A DNA stretch of 64,000 bases from Bacillus tuaregi. GTDB lineage: Bacteria > Bacillota > Bacilli > Bacillales > Cytobacillaceae. The stretch lies in contig NZ_LT629731.1 in assembly GCF_900104575.1 (NCBI RefSeq), forward strand, positions 2,925,805-2,989,804. The letters are read 5' to 3'. Of this stretch, positions 9,829 to 18,770 are shown piece after piece. The position numbers were made by a program, and so were the translations under genes. Below the pieces are notes generated by a model. That model searched no databases and was not told where the DNA came from. It was given only the letters and a program-made list of their open reading frames with translations. How positions within the stretch are numbered: position 1 is the stretch's first letter; every line of letters starts with the position of its first letter.

Positions 9829-11544
9829 TTATTTTTCAACGGCTGCCGTAACAGCCTCAATTACTTCGTTTGTTGTGCTCATTTGCAATGCTTTCTGTGC
9901 AAGTTCTTCCATTTCCTTCTTAGAAAGGCGAAGGATTTGTGAACGAGCTTTTAGAATGGAGGTTGCACTCATGGAGAACTCATCAAGTCCTAAGCCTAGT
10001 AATAACGGAATAGCTGTTTCATCCCCAGCCATTTCCCCACACATTCCAGCCCATTTACCTTCCTTATGAGCTGCATCAATAACCATTTTAACTAATCTTA
10101 ATATAGCTGGGCTATATGGCTGATAGAGGTAAGATACCCGCTCATTCATTCGATCGGCTGCCATAGTGTATTGGATTAAATCATTTGTACCAATACTAAA
10201 GAAATCTACTTCTTTTGCAAACTGATCGGCCATTACAGCTGTTGAAGGAATTTCAACCATAATGCCAAGCTCGATTTGATCTGATACAGCAGTACCTTCA
10301 CTAACAAGCTTTTGCTTTTCTTCCTCCAAAATGGATTTAGCTTCCCTGAATTCATCCAAATTCGCAATCATCGGGAACATTATTTTCAGATTTCCATAAG
10401 AGCTTGCTCTCAATAATGCACGCAGTTGTGTTCTGAAGATGCCCTGTTCTTCCAGGCAAAGACGGATTGCTCGGAACCCAAGGAATGGATTCATTTCCTT
10501 TGGTAAATCTAGATATGGCAGCTCTTTATCGCCACCAATATCAAGCGTTCTCACAACTACTGGTTTACCCTTCATCCCTTCGAGAACAGCCTTATACGAT
10601 TCAAACTGTTCCTCCTCGGATGGAAGCTCCGTTCTTCCCATATATAAGAATTCCGTACGATACAGGCCAATTCCTTCACCGCCATTATTAATAACACCCT
10701 CTAAATCATTAGGTGTTCCAATATTTGCGGCAAGTTCCACATGCTCACCATCTGCAGAAACGGTTTTTTCATGTAACAGTTTAGCCCACTCAGCTTTTTG
10801 TTCCTCGTAACGAATTTGTTCTTGTTTATATTGGTCAATTAATTCCTCGCTTGGATTAATGTGAACCTCACCTTTAAGTCCATCAACAATGATGATGTCT
10901 CCGTTTTGGATATCCTTCGTTGCTGTTTTTGTACCAACTACAGCCGGTATTTCCATAGAACGAGCCATTATGGCTGAATGTGAAGTACGTCCGCCGATAT
11001 TAGTTGTAAAGGCTTTTACGTATTTACGATTCAGTTGGGCTGTATCTGATGGTGTTAAATCTTCAGCAACAACGATTGTTTCCTCCGCTATCATACTTGG
11101 ATTGACAATCTCGACTCCTAGTAAATGCGATAGAATACGCTTTCTAACGTCGCGGATATCGGCAGCTCTTTCCTTCATGTATTCATTATCCATTTGTTCA
11201 AACATAGAGATAAACATATCCGTAACTTCTTTTAACGCATACTCAGCATTTACTTTTTCTGATTTAATTTTATCTTCAATTGGAGTCAGCAATTCTGGGT
11301 CATTCGCAATAAGTAAGTGTGCCTCAAAAATGGCAGCTTTATCTGCTCCAAGTTCTACATTTGCTTTTTCACGAATTGCCTCAAGCTCTGCCTTTGATGT
11401 TGCAATGGCATCCTGTAATCGTTTAATCTCTTGAACCTCATCTGTAATAACCTTCTTTTCAAAAGAAAGATCCGGCTCAACTAAACGATAGGCCTTTGCA
11501 ATCGCAATTCCACTTGAAGCAGCAATACCTTTTAAGTAATTCAT
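9829..11544 (-). CDS. ptsI: PTS enzyme I (PEP-protein phosphotransferase)
   Basis: Cytoplasmic first component of the phosphotransferase system: takes phosphate from phosphoenolpyruvate and passes it to HPr. 571 residues, the normal length. The phosphorylated His is in [20 protein letters not shown] (about 189). PEP-binding elements include [45 protein letters not shown] and the catalytic Cys in [10 protein letters not shown]. It overlaps ptsH by one base in a TAATG junction, so the two are translationally coupled. Confidence 0.97.
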   Translation of the reverse strand: MNYLKGIAASSGIAIAKAYRLVEPDLSFEKKVITDEVQEIKRLQDAIATSKAELEAIREKANVELGADKAAIFEAHLLIANDPELLTPIEDKIKSEKVNAEYALKEVTDMFISMFEQMDNEYMKERAADIRDVRKRILSHLLGVEIVNPSMIAEETIVVAEDLTPSDTAQLNRKYVKAFTTNIGGRTSHSAIMARSMEIPAVVGTKTATKDIQNGDIIIVDGLKGEVHINPSEELIDQYKQEQIRYEEQKAEWAKLLHEKTVSADGEHVELAANIGTPNDLEGVINNGGEGIGLYRTEFLYMGRTELPSEEEQFESYKAVLEGMKGKPVVVRTLDIGGDKELPYLDLPKEMNPFLGFRAIRLCLEEQGIFRTQLRALLRASSYGNLKIMFPMIANLDEFREAKSILEEEKQKLVSEGTAVSDQIELGIMVEIPSTAVMADQFAKEVDFFSIGTNDLIQYTMAADRMNERVSYLYQPYSPAILRLVKMVIDAAHKEGKWAGMCGEMAGDETAIPLLLGLGLDEFSMSATSILKARSQILRLSKKEMEELAQKALQMSTTNEVIEAVTAAVEK

Positions 11545-11810
11545 TATTCCGCCAACTCCTCTTTATGTAACGTTTCTACTATCGAACTTAATGCTATTTC
11601 CTCGTCTTTGCCGTCCACAGTAATGGTTATGTCTGCTCCTTTTCCAATCCCTAAAGACATAACACCCATAATGGATTTTAAATTAACCTTTTTCCCTTTA
11701 TATTCAAGATGGATTTCTGAATTAAATTTGCCTGCAGTCTGTACCAGCATAGTAGCTGGACGCGCATGTATCCCTGATTCAGCAATCACTTTAAATTGTT
11801 TCTCTAACAT
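11544..11810 (-). CDS. ptsH: Phosphocarrier protein HPr
   Basis: 88-residue phosphocarrier between enzyme I and the sugar permeases, and in Firmicutes the corepressor of CcpA when phosphorylated on serine. His15 is in [13 protein letters not shown], and the HPr-kinase site Ser46 is in [17 protein letters not shown]. Both are present, so catabolite-repression signalling should be intact. First gene of ptsHI; no ptsG lies upstream, unlike in B. subtilis. ATG 11810 has AAGGAG 11 bases upstream. Confidence 0.97.
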   Translation of the reverse strand: MLEKQFKVIAESGIHARPATMLVQTAGKFNSEIHLEYKGKKVNLKSIMGVMSLGIGKGADITITVDGKDEEIALSSIVETLHKEELAE

Positions 11811-12172
11811 TTAAGATCGAACTCCTTCTTAAAAAAATTATTTAAGATGTCAGGGCAAACGGTAAATTTACTATTTTAGGATAGAAGAGATAGTAAAATT
11901 CATTCTAGCTTTCATGCAAATAATAACTAGTAAATCTCTTATTTATTATTTATTATCAAAAAGATTTTACTCGTGTTAAATTGTGTATTCCCTATCAAGA
12001 TATTATCTAATAATACTGAACATCTCATTCAGTAGGATAGCATGTTCTCCATTACCGTGAAAGCTTTTTGATACATGTTCTAATTTTCAATTATTAAACC
12101 GCTTACATACAGTAAACCTTGTGGTAGCCCAGCTAAACCACCTTTATTTTGTCTTCTTGTGCAGAAGGAAAA
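11811..12172. other. Intergenic region upstream of ptsHI
   Basis: About 360 bases without a credible gene. It holds a cre-like site (12093-12108), an 8-bp inverted repeat TTTACTAT/ATAGTAAA at 11869-11899 and a bulged hairpin at 12124-12144 (GTGGT..AGC / GCT.ACCAC). The ptsH promoter must lie here, but I cannot fix it. Confidence 0.6.
12093..12108 (-). promoter_or_regulatory. Possible cre site (CcpA operator)
   Basis: Minus strand reads ATGTAAGCGGTTTAAT, which fits the WTGNAARCGNWWWCAW cre consensus except for one base. It lies about 285 bases upstream of ptsH and 65 bases downstream of the gene at 12173-12394. Function is inferred. Confidence 0.4.
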
Positions 12173-12394
12173 TCAGCTTCTTGGCTCTTTTAAATAATGA
12201 AAAAGAACATCACCGCCTCGTTGGGCAATTCCACGAAAATGTCTAAAATCCTCTCGTTTGACAAGCACTTGGCGGAAATTGAGAAATTCAGCTTTCTTCA
12301 CCATATACTCCGTTAGCACTCCATTTTTTAGATCCTCTAAAATTTTTTGGGTCTCTTCTGCATTCACTTCTCCATCACTCCATTTTATTACCAT
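12173..12394 (-). CDS. Conserved-looking small hypothetical protein
   Basis: 73 residues, soluble and charged, with no family I recognise. The sequence has a WSDGEVNAEETQKILEDLKNG helix followed by a basic segment (VLVKREDFRHFRGIAQRGG). Codon use and a composition without low-complexity sequence suggest a real gene; ATG 12394 has only a weak ribosome site (GGAAAAA). It is divergent from ykvS and upstream of ptsHI on the same strand, about 360 bases away. Confidence 0.55.
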   Translation of the reverse strand: MVIKWSDGEVNAEETQKILEDLKNGVLTEYMVKKAEFLNFRQVLVKREDFRHFRGIAQRGGDVLFHYLKEPRS

Positions 12395-12557
12395 AGTATT
12401 ATTTTTCCAAAAGATTATAGCCGGCTATGTAAATATAGATTATCATAGTGATTTTACTCGATACAATCCATTCATTACAGGATAAAAAACCTTTACGAAT
12501 AATAAAAAGTAAGGCAAAATAGGTAGTAAATTCGTAAGTGAAGGAGAGATAACGATT

Positions 12558-12746
12558 TTGAGAATAGCAGAGGTTGGCAATATCATTGAATTCAAAGAAG
12601 GTTTACAGGGGATTGTTGAAAAAGTAAATGAAAATTCTGTAATTGTTGACTTAACGTACATGAAGAACTTTCGTAACCTCGAATTAGATGCAAGAACAGT
12701 TGTAAATCATAAGAACTATAAAATTATTAAAGAATCAATAATCTGA
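12558..12746 (+). CDS. ykvS: YkvS (DUF2187) small protein
   Basis: 62 residues matching the YkvS/DUF2187 family: VGNIIEFKEGLQGIVEKVNE, NSVIVDLTYM and a VVNHKNYKII ending, as in the B. subtilis protein. The fold looks like a small beta barrel; the function is unknown. It begins with TTG 12558, supported by AAGGAGAG about ten bases upstream. ykvS also neighbours the pts genes in B. subtilis. Confidence 0.88.
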   Translation: MRIAEVGNIIEFKEGLQGIVEKVNENSVIVDLTYMKNFRNLELDARTVVNHKNYKIIKESII

Positions 12747-12754
12747 GGTGTCAA

Positions 12755-12777
12755 TTTTCATTTTCTGAAAATGAAAA
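12755..12777 (+). terminator. Probable terminator after ykvS
   Basis: TTTTCATTTTC paired with GAAAATGAAAA, AT-rich, ending in ATGTTTTC, 9 bases after the stop codon. Weak but well placed between convergent genes. Confidence 0.5.
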
Positions 12778-12814
12778 TGTTTTCATTGTATTCGTCTATC
12801 CATTTTTCACTTAA

Positions 12815-12879
12815 TCCTCCAGCTACCCTTCATAGCAGGAGGATTAACACGAATGAACCAGGGACAAGCAAAGCTTGCC
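12815..12879 (-). other. Two tandem hairpins between ykvS and a tiny gene
   Basis: First, AATCCTCC...GGAGGATT (12815-12847) with an inner GCTA/TAGC extension gives a 12-bp stem. Second, GGACAAGCAA/CTTGCCTGTCC (12857-12879) gives about 9-10 bp with one mismatch. Neither has a T tail. They may be the 3' end of the tiny minus-strand transcript. Confidence 0.5.
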
Positions 12880-12902
12880 TGTCCTCAGTAGGTACGGACC
12901 AA

Positions 12903-13019
12903 TTATGTTTCCTTTCCTTCATTAGCTAGTTCCTTAAATGTTTTTACTTTCCCATGTGGATTTTGATCTTGCTTTCTTACAGTCCATGCTCTTTCTTTCT
13001 CTCGTTTTGCCCTCGTCAT
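12903..13019 (-). CDS. Tiny basic protein (DUF6254-like)
   Basis: 38 residues: MTRAKREKERAWTVRKQDQN then PHGKVKTFKELANEGKET. It is below the usual length cut-off, but ATG 13019 has AAGGAG six bases upstream. The sequence agrees with a small Bacillaceae family I remember as DUF6254 (WTVRKQ.Q.PHGKVK.F.EL); that name is from memory and uncertain. Composition (basic, no hydrophobic span) suggests a nucleic-acid-associated or spore protein, but nothing in the sequence proves this. Convergent with ykvS, divergent from the CPBP gene. Confidence 0.72.
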   Translation of the reverse strand: MTRAKREKERAWTVRKQDQNPHGKVKTFKELANEGKET

Positions 13020-13200
13020 TTGATTTCTCCTTATCCTTTATTCAACAACTTAGTACGCTGTTGTTACTACTATCATTAACTTTTCGAATCGTTTTTATTA
13101 ATATAGCTAAACATAAAAAAACTTCTCTTCATCCCCTTTTCTACCCACACCTCGTTATTTTTGGTAAAATAATGGGTGTCTATAAGAAAGGAGCTTTGAA

Positions 13201-13812
13201 GTGAGAAAATTCCCTATTGATTACCGGATTTTATTCGGCTTAATCATCGCCCACTTTTTTATGTATATAACATTTCAAGACAAAGCCATATTTTGGTATA
13301 TGTTTACAGCCACGATGTTAATACTAATGAGCTATTCCATTTTGCATGAGAAATCAGATCAACAGGCATCCTTTTTCATGTACAGCATTTACGGCATCCT
13401 TTCTGGTATGCTTCTATTTGCCCTTTTTTGGATAGGCCATTTCTTGATTCAATTTTTTCAGTTACCATTCAAACAGGAAATTTCCAAACTTTATACAAGC
13501 TTTGCTCCAAAGGAGATCTGGCACTATATAGTCCTTTTACTTTTTATTGTTCCAGGGGAAGAACTATTTTGGCGAGGCTTTATCCAAAAAAGACTGTCTA
13601 AATTTTTAAATATTAGGTATAGCATTTTGGTTGCTGCTTTACTTTATGCTTCAGTCCAAATCTATTCAGGTTTTATTATCCATGCTATTGCTGCCCTTAT
13701 TGCAGGATTATTTTGGGGAGCTCTGTATGCATGGAAAAAAAGTCTGTCATTAGTCATCGTTTCTCATTTAACCTTTGACGTTCTGCTTTTTATTCTTTTA
13801 CCATTCCGTTAA
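13201..13812 (+). CDS. CPBP-family intramembrane metalloprotease
   Basis: 203 residues with about six hydrophobic spans. The CAAX-protease/bacteriocin-processing (CPBP, Abi) signature is present: GEELFWRGFIQKRL (EExxxR) near residue 120, then the HAIAALIAGLFWGALYAWKK helix and VIVSHLTFDVL carrying the last histidine. These glutamates and histidines form the putative active site inside the membrane. The substrate is unknown; family members process prenylated proteins or give immunity to bacteriocins. GTG 13201 is the start, with GGAG seven bases upstream. No bacteriocin gene is next to it. Confidence 0.85.
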   Translation: MRKFPIDYRILFGLIIAHFFMYITFQDKAIFWYMFTATMLILMSYSILHEKSDQQASFFMYSIYGILSGMLLFALFWIGHFLIQFFQLPFKQEISKLYTSFAPKEIWHYIVLLLFIVPGEELFWRGFIQKRLSKFLNIRYSILVAALLYASVQIYSGFIIHAIAALIAGLFWGALYAWKKSLSLVIVSHLTFDVLLFILLPFR

Positions 13813-13911
13813 AAGATAAATTAAGGTAACATGAGTCTGTAACACTGTATCCAGTGGAAAAGGTAAAATAGAATCCACTTAGGAACTACATACTTTGGGA
13901 GGTACATACAT

Positions 13912-14625
13912 ATGCAACGATTCATGAGATTTTTTATGATAATAGGAATACTTTCTCTATTATTAACTGCTTGTGGAACAAGCTCTGGTACAGAAAATAC
14001 AAGTAAGTCAGCGAACCAGGCTGAAACAACAGAACAGACGAGTAAGGAATCTGATGCAAGTAGTAATCATGACATAGAAGAAGAGGCTGAAGACACAAAG
14101 GAGCCGTCTCAAAAAAATGGAACTGAAGAAAAGAAAGAAGGAGAGTCGAAGGTTCAGCGTCCAAATGAACAGCCACTATCCTATACTTTAAATGGAGAAG
14201 CAAAAGAGGAAACAGCACGTTTAACACAAAGTGATAATCAAGAATTCTCACTATACCTCCTTCCTGACTATCAATTAACTGGTGAGGAGCCTAATAAAGA
14301 CTCCCTTTTTCTAAAAGAAAATGATTATGTATTTATGAGAATTGAAGTATTACCGCTTGATACAGATGTAAAGACGTTAAAAGAGAATACAACTGCACAG
14401 CTTAAAGCTGTCAGCGATGATATTAAAGTGATTGATCCCTCTATTGATGAATTTAAGAATGCAACAGCTCTTGAAGCATCAAAGGATGGAGAAATTGTGA
14501 CTGCCCTCATAATTAATCAGAAGGAAGCAATTGTTAAGCTGACATTATTTACAACAGAGCAAGCAGACCACCGTGACGCTCTTCTGCAAATGGCCAAAAC
14601 AATTAAAGCTAGTGCAAAAGAATAG
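13912..14625 (+). CDS. Predicted lipoprotein with acidic linker
   Basis: 237 residues. Signal peptide MQRFMRFFMIIGILSLLLTAC with lipobox LLTAC (Cys about 21), then a low-complexity Ser/Glu/Lys/Thr linker (about 22-85) that would span the cell wall, and a folded domain (about 90-237) starting PLSYTLNGEAKEETARLTQS. No motif I know. It is likely an extracellular membrane-anchored protein. ATG 13912 has GGGAGG nine bases upstream. It follows the CPBP gene by 100 bases and ends in a strong bidirectional terminator. Confidence 0.8.
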   Translation: MQRFMRFFMIIGILSLLLTACGTSSGTENTSKSANQAETTEQTSKESDASSNHDIEEEAEDTKEPSQKNGTEEKKEGESKVQRPNEQPLSYTLNGEAKEETARLTQSDNQEFSLYLLPDYQLTGEEPNKDSLFLKENDYVFMRIEVLPLDTDVKTLKENTTAQLKAVSDDIKVIDPSIDEFKNATALEASKDGEIVTALIINQKEAIVKLTLFTTEQADHRDALLQMAKTIKASAKE

Positions 14626-14627
14626 CC

Positions 14628-14673
14628 ACACCAAAAAATGAGGATGTTATAGAGCATCCTCATTTTTTGGTGT
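14628..14673. terminator. Long bidirectional terminator, overlaps the ykvI 3' end
   Basis: A perfect 19-bp stem (14628-14646 with 14655-14673) around an 8-base loop. The stop and last codons of ykvI (14660 on) are part of the stem. Confidence 0.93.
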
Positions 14674-15709
14674 CCTCATGTTCAGGTTTCATCCATAATA
14701 AAATGATAAACAATAAGCTGACATAACCAAATAATGGATATAAATAAGATAGTAAACGGCTGTACTCTATGAGACTTAATAAATAGGCGACAATAAAAAT
14801 CCCCGAGACAATGACCAGCTTAGGAAACGGTAAATAATGCATTAATTGTTTTTCTAATCCAAAAACATTCCCAATTACAGATGTAAATATTTCACCATAT
14901 ATGATTAGGACAAAAATCCAATGAAGCCCCGGAATTAGATTTTTCATAATAATGGCCATTGGAATTTCATAGGAAGAAAAATTCGGAAGCATAATCAATG
15001 TAAAGTGACTCGCAATAAGGATTGCGGTTAACGCTGCACCACCTAGGATTCCTCCCCATTTTATCGTTCGTTCATCCTTTACTTCATTAGCTACAGGGAC
15101 TAGCACTGCTTGTGCCAGCGCTAGGTTTAAAGCTGTATATAAAAAGGGAGAAGCTACCGCTGACCAGCCATCCTTTACATATGGAATATATAATAATTGC
15201 TCCAAAAAGTTTGGCGTACGTAAAGAAAATACCATTAATATGAAACTAAATAAGATCATCAAAGGGACAACAAAGGTATTAACAGCAAACAAGCCTTTAA
15301 TTCCTACTATCATGACTATAATGGATAAGCCAATCGTTATCACGACGCCAAGCCATTTGGGTAAACCAAGCTGTTCATCAAAAACCGCACCCGCACCTGA
15401 GAGCATCACGGCCGTTACCCCTAACAGCATAAGTAATAGTAATAAATTAATAACCTTTGCTAACGTTTTTCCAAACAAATATTCATTAAATTCTTCATAG
15501 GACACCGCGTTAATTCGAGCAGAAATGATCATTAACTTAGAACCTAAAAAGATGAGAATATAACCTGACATTAACATTCCGATAAAGCCTATAAAACCAA
15601 ATCTAGAGAAAAACTCAACAATTTCTCTTCCTGTTGCAAAGCCGGCTCCTACCACTGTTCCTACATAAACAGCGGCAATCTGGACAGCGGCTCCCCAATT
15701 TGTTTTCAA
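14660..15709 (-). CDS. ykvI: YkvI-family membrane transporter
   Basis: 349 residues with about ten membrane spans, starting QIAAVYVGTVVGAGFATGRE, the pattern of APC/SSS-like permeases in which the first helix is broken by GAGFATG. This family is annotated as YkvI or uncharacterised membrane protein, and its substrate is unknown. The start is TTG 15709 with GGGAGG seven bases upstream. Divergent from clpE, as in the B. subtilis ykv region. The last codons lie inside the downstream terminator. Confidence 0.85.
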   Translation of the reverse strand: MKTNWGAAVQIAAVYVGTVVGAGFATGREIVEFFSRFGFIGFIGMLMSGYILIFLGSKLMIISARINAVSYEEFNEYLFGKTLAKVINLLLLLMLLGVTAVMLSGAGAVFDEQLGLPKWLGVVITIGLSIIVMIVGIKGLFAVNTFVVPLMILFSFILMVFSLRTPNFLEQLLYIPYVKDGWSAVASPFLYTALNLALAQAVLVPVANEVKDERTIKWGGILGGAALTAILIASHFTLIMLPNFSSYEIPMAIIMKNLIPGLHWIFVLIIYGEIFTSVIGNVFGLEKQLMHYLPFPKLVIVSGIFIVAYLLSLIEYSRLLSYLYPLFGYVSLLFIILLWMKPEHEDTKK

Positions 15710-15863
15710 ATGTCTCCCTCCCTTCCTTCACTATATGATGAAACGGACAAACTATGACGAGCATTTTAAAAAACGCAAACAGAGGCGATAGTCTTGTTAG
15801 GATGAATCCTTCCCGCGTTATGACAAGCAAATAGACAAAAAACTACATTTTTGTGCAAACCTC

Positions 15864-15927
15864 TTGAAAGTCAAAAAAGGTCAGAGTATAATCAAATTAC
15901 AAAAGGTCAAATATAGTCAAAGTCAAA
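15864..15927 (+). promoter_or_regulatory. clpE promoter with two CtsR operators
   Basis: -35 TTGAAA (15864-15869) and -10 TATAAT (15887-15892) with a 17-base spacer. CtsR boxes are direct heptads spaced by three bases: AGTCAAA-AAA-GGTCAGA (15869-15885) inside the spacer, and GGTCAAA-TAT-AGTCAAA (15905-15921) followed by an extra GTCAAA to 15927. This is class III heat-shock control. Confidence 0.92.
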
Positions 15928-15945
15928 TTTGAAAGGAGAATGTTT

Positions 15946-18084
15946 ATGCTTTGTCAAAATTGTCACGAGCGGATGGCTAATATCAATATGAGACTTGTCT
16001 GGAACGGGAAGGAAAAGCAATTGCATCTCTGTCAGACCTGCTATGAAGCGCAAAAACAAAAGTTAACGGCCTTCGGACCTATCAATGGATTTAACGGATT
16101 TAATGACATGCCAATAGAAGAACTATTCCAAAATCTAAAACAGAATTCAGTTCAAAATGATCAAGCCTTCCATGCTAATCACAGTCATCATCATTCAGGC
16201 GGCTTTCTTGACCAATTTGGTCGTCATTTAAATCAAATGGCGAAGGCCGGGTTAATTGACCCTGTAATTGGACGTGATGAAGAAATTGCCCGAGTGATTG
16301 AAATCTTAAATCGTCGCAATAAAAATAACCCAGTACTCATTGGCGAGCCAGGAGTAGGTAAAACAGCTATTGCTGAGGGTCTTGCCTTAAAGATTGAAGC
16401 TGGCATTGTTCCTGCTAAATTAAAGAACAAACAGGTCTATCTATTAGACGTGGCTTCATTAGTAGCTAATACTGGTATTCGTGGTCAATTTGAAGAAAGA
16501 ATGAAGCAATTAATTAGCGAACTACAAAAACGGAAAAACATTATTTTATTTATTGATGAAATTCATTTACTTGTAGGAGCAGGTTCTGCAGAAGGCTCAA
16601 TGGATGCTGGAAATATTTTAAAACCAGCTTTAGCACGTGGAGAGCTGCAGGTAGTTGGCGCAACCACCCTTAAAGAATATCGTCAAATTGAAAAAGATGC
16701 TGCGCTTGAACGCAGATTTCAGCCTGTTCAAGTTGCTGAACCAAGCTTAGAAGCAGCATTAAAAATTCTCACTGGCCTACAGTCTAAATATGAAGCTTTT
16801 CATCATGTAACCTATACAAAGGAAGCACTTCATGCTTGTGTTAACCTATCACATCGCTATATACAGGATCGGTTCCTACCAGATAAAGCGATTGACCTCC
16901 TAGACGAAGCAGGCTCAAAAATGAATCTGACTTCAAGCTACGCATCAACAGAGGAGATTGAAAAACGGCTAAAGGAAATTGTTCAAGAAAAAGAGGCTGT
17001 ATTGAAAGCAGAGGAATATGAAAAAGCTGCCAAGCTTCGTGAGGAAGAAAAACAATTGGAGTTAGCTTTAAACACATCAGGAGAACAAGAGCGCCCAATT
17101 GTAGATGTACAGCATATACAAGAAATTATCGAAAAGAAAACAGGAATCCCCATTGGGAAATTACATGCTGATGAGCAGATTAGAATGAAGGAATTTCAGA
17201 AAAACTTAGCATCTAAGGTTATTGGTCAAGAGGAAGCAGTTGATAAGGTATCAAAAGCCATCAGACGCAGCCGGGCAGGGCTAAAATCAAAGCACCGTCC
17301 AATTGGCTCTTTCCTATTTGTTGGCCCGACTGGTGTCGGTAAAACCGAACTGTCTAAAACATTGGCGGAGGAATTGTTTGGAACAAAGGACGCGATGATT
17401 AGACTTGATATGAGCGAATACATGGAAAAACACAGTGTTGCCAAAATTATCGGTTCTCCTCCTGGCTATGTGGGTCATGAGGAAGCAGGACAGCTCACTG
17501 AAAAGGTGCGCCGTAATCCTTACTGTATTATTCTGTTAGACGAAATTGAAAAGGCACATCCTGATGTACTTCATATGTTCCTCCAAATTCTTGAAGATGG
17601 CCGTTTAACAGACAGCCAAGGTAGAACTGTCAGCTTCAAGGAATCTGTCATTATTATGACAAGTAATGCCGGTGTCGGTGACAGAAGAATTGAGGTCGGC
17701 TTCGAAAAGAATAGTATCGAAAAAGAGTCCAATATCCTGCATTCACTTGGAAACTATTTCAAACCAGAATTTTTAAACCGTTTTGACAGTATCATTGAAT
17801 TCAAATCATTGGAAAAAGTACATCTTCTAAAAATTATTGAGCTGATGCTTGCCGAATTAAATGAAACCTTAAAGGAACAGCAATATACCTTAACCGTAAC
17901 AAGGGAAGTAAAAGAGAAACTTGTTGAACTTGGCTATAATAAGACCTTTGGTGCTCGACCTTTAAGACGTGTCATTCAAGAAAAGTTAGAAGATAATATT
18001 GCTGACTATATCTTTGAAAACGGTCAAGCATCCTCACTAATCGCCGTTCTAGACAATGATCAAATTATGATTAAAGAACAATAA
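15946..18084 (+). CDS. clpE: Clp ATPase ClpE
   Basis: Hsp100 unfoldase that partners ClpP and helps disaggregation and CtsR inactivation. 712 residues. The N-terminal zinc finger has two Cys pairs ([16 protein letters not shown]) within the first 45 residues. The first AAA+ module has Walker [14 protein letters not shown] and [13 protein letters not shown]; a UVR-like coiled segment (about 345-375) sits in the linker; the second module has [20 protein letters not shown] and [12 protein letters not shown]. The frame also opens at ATG 15940, but AAAGGAG at 15932-15938 gives correct spacing only for ATG 15946. Confidence 0.96.
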   Translation: MLCQNCHERMANINMRLVWNGKEKQLHLCQTCYEAQKQKLTAFGPINGFNGFNDMPIEELFQNLKQNSVQNDQAFHANHSHHHSGGFLDQFGRHLNQMAKAGLIDPVIGRDEEIARVIEILNRRNKNNPVLIGEPGVGKTAIAEGLALKIEAGIVPAKLKNKQVYLLDVASLVANTGIRGQFEERMKQLISELQKRKNIILFIDEIHLLVGAGSAEGSMDAGNILKPALARGELQVVGATTLKEYRQIEKDAALERRFQPVQVAEPSLEAALKILTGLQSKYEAFHHVTYTKEALHACVNLSHRYIQDRFLPDKAIDLLDEAGSKMNLTSSYASTEEIEKRLKEIVQEKEAVLKAEEYEKAAKLREEEKQLELALNTSGEQERPIVDVQHIQEIIEKKTGIPIGKLHADEQIRMKEFQKNLASKVIGQEEAVDKVSKAIRRSRAGLKSKHRPIGSFLFVGPTGVGKTELSKTLAEELFGTKDAMIRLDMSEYMEKHSVAKIIGSPPGYVGHEEAGQLTEKVRRNPYCIILLDEIEKAHPDVLHMFLQILEDGRLTDSQGRTVSFKESVIIMTSNAGVGDRRIEVGFEKNSIEKESNILHSLGNYFKPEFLNRFDSIIEFKSLEKVHLLKIIELMLAELNETLKEQQYTLTVTREVKEKLVELGYNKTFGARPLRRVIQEKLEDNIADYIFENGQASSLIAVLDNDQIMIKEQ

Positions 18085-18089
18085 TCAGT

Positions 18090-18121
18090 AAGAAAGGAGT
18101 CACATTTGTGACTCCTTTCTT
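18090..18121 (+). terminator. clpE terminator
   Basis: 14-bp stem AAGAAAGGAGTCAC/GTGACTCCTTTCTT with a 4-base loop, 6 bases after clpE. Its A/T flanks could also serve the convergent marR gene. Confidence 0.92.
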
Positions 18122-18131
18122 ACTTGTTCTA

Positions 18132-18569
18132 TTAATACTCTTTTAAAGAAAGTCCAATTTTTTTCATTAAATCTATCGCTGTCTCTTGCTCTTCACTAGA
18201 TAGAACGGACATTATTCTTTCTATTTCATTTCTATGTGAAGGAAATACCTGCTCGATCAGTTTTTTTCCGCTTTCTGTAATTTGGGCAAATGTAACCCGT
18301 CTATCCTCTGCACAGGCAATTCGGGTAATATAGCCTTTTTTTTCAAGTTTATCGATAACGTATGTCATGCTTCCGCTTGCCAATAATATCTTTCCGCCAA
18401 TTTGCTGTAATGGCTGGTCTCCTTTATGATATAACAATTCTAAGACAGCAAATTCAGTAGGGTTTAACCCATAACGTTGAATTCTTTTGTTTACTTGTTC
18501 ATTTACTGCTCGATATGCGCGTGATAGAACTATAAATAGCTTTAATGATTGATCGTTTTCAATCCCCAT
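18132..18569 (-). CDS. ykvE: MarR-family transcriptional regulator (YkvE-like)
   Basis: 145-residue winged-helix repressor. The DNA-binding part is LNPTEFAVLELLYHKGDQPL, QQIGGKILLASGSMTYVIDK (recognition helix), LEKKGYITRIACAEDRRVTF (wing with the DRR motif). The C-terminal helix forms the dimer. Called YkvE-like because it sits between clpE and a KinD-like gene as in B. subtilis. The ligand and targets are unknown; no good palindrome was seen at its own promoter. Single Cys in the wing (IACAEDRR) might be redox-active, but this is speculation. Confidence 0.88.
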   Translation of the reverse strand: MGIENDQSLKLFIVLSRAYRAVNEQVNKRIQRYGLNPTEFAVLELLYHKGDQPLQQIGGKILLASGSMTYVIDKLEKKGYITRIACAEDRRVTFAQITESGKKLIEQVFPSHRNEIERIMSVLSSEEQETAIDLMKKIGLSLKEY

Positions 18570-18770
18570 AGCTTAACCAATCCTTTATGATTAATAAAAA
18601 TATAGCTGAATAAATATTCAACTCCTTAAAATTCAATTATATGAAACAATATATTTTATGTCAATTTGCTCTAGTCACCAATTAGAAAAGTATAACTATT
18701 CTTTACCATATCGATGCTTTTATATTATTTTGGTATAATAATATTAGTATCAAGTTTGGAGCCATAGCCG

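Noticed and set aside
10439-11434. Long open frames on the plus strand opposite ptsI
   Set aside because: They are antisense shadows of the highly conserved ptsI gene, have no ribosome sites and give Ser/Ile-rich nonsense proteins.
12938-13204. 88-codon Leu/Ser/Phe-rich frame on the plus strand
   Set aside because: It is antisense to the convincing tiny gene at 12903-13019 and has no ribosome site.
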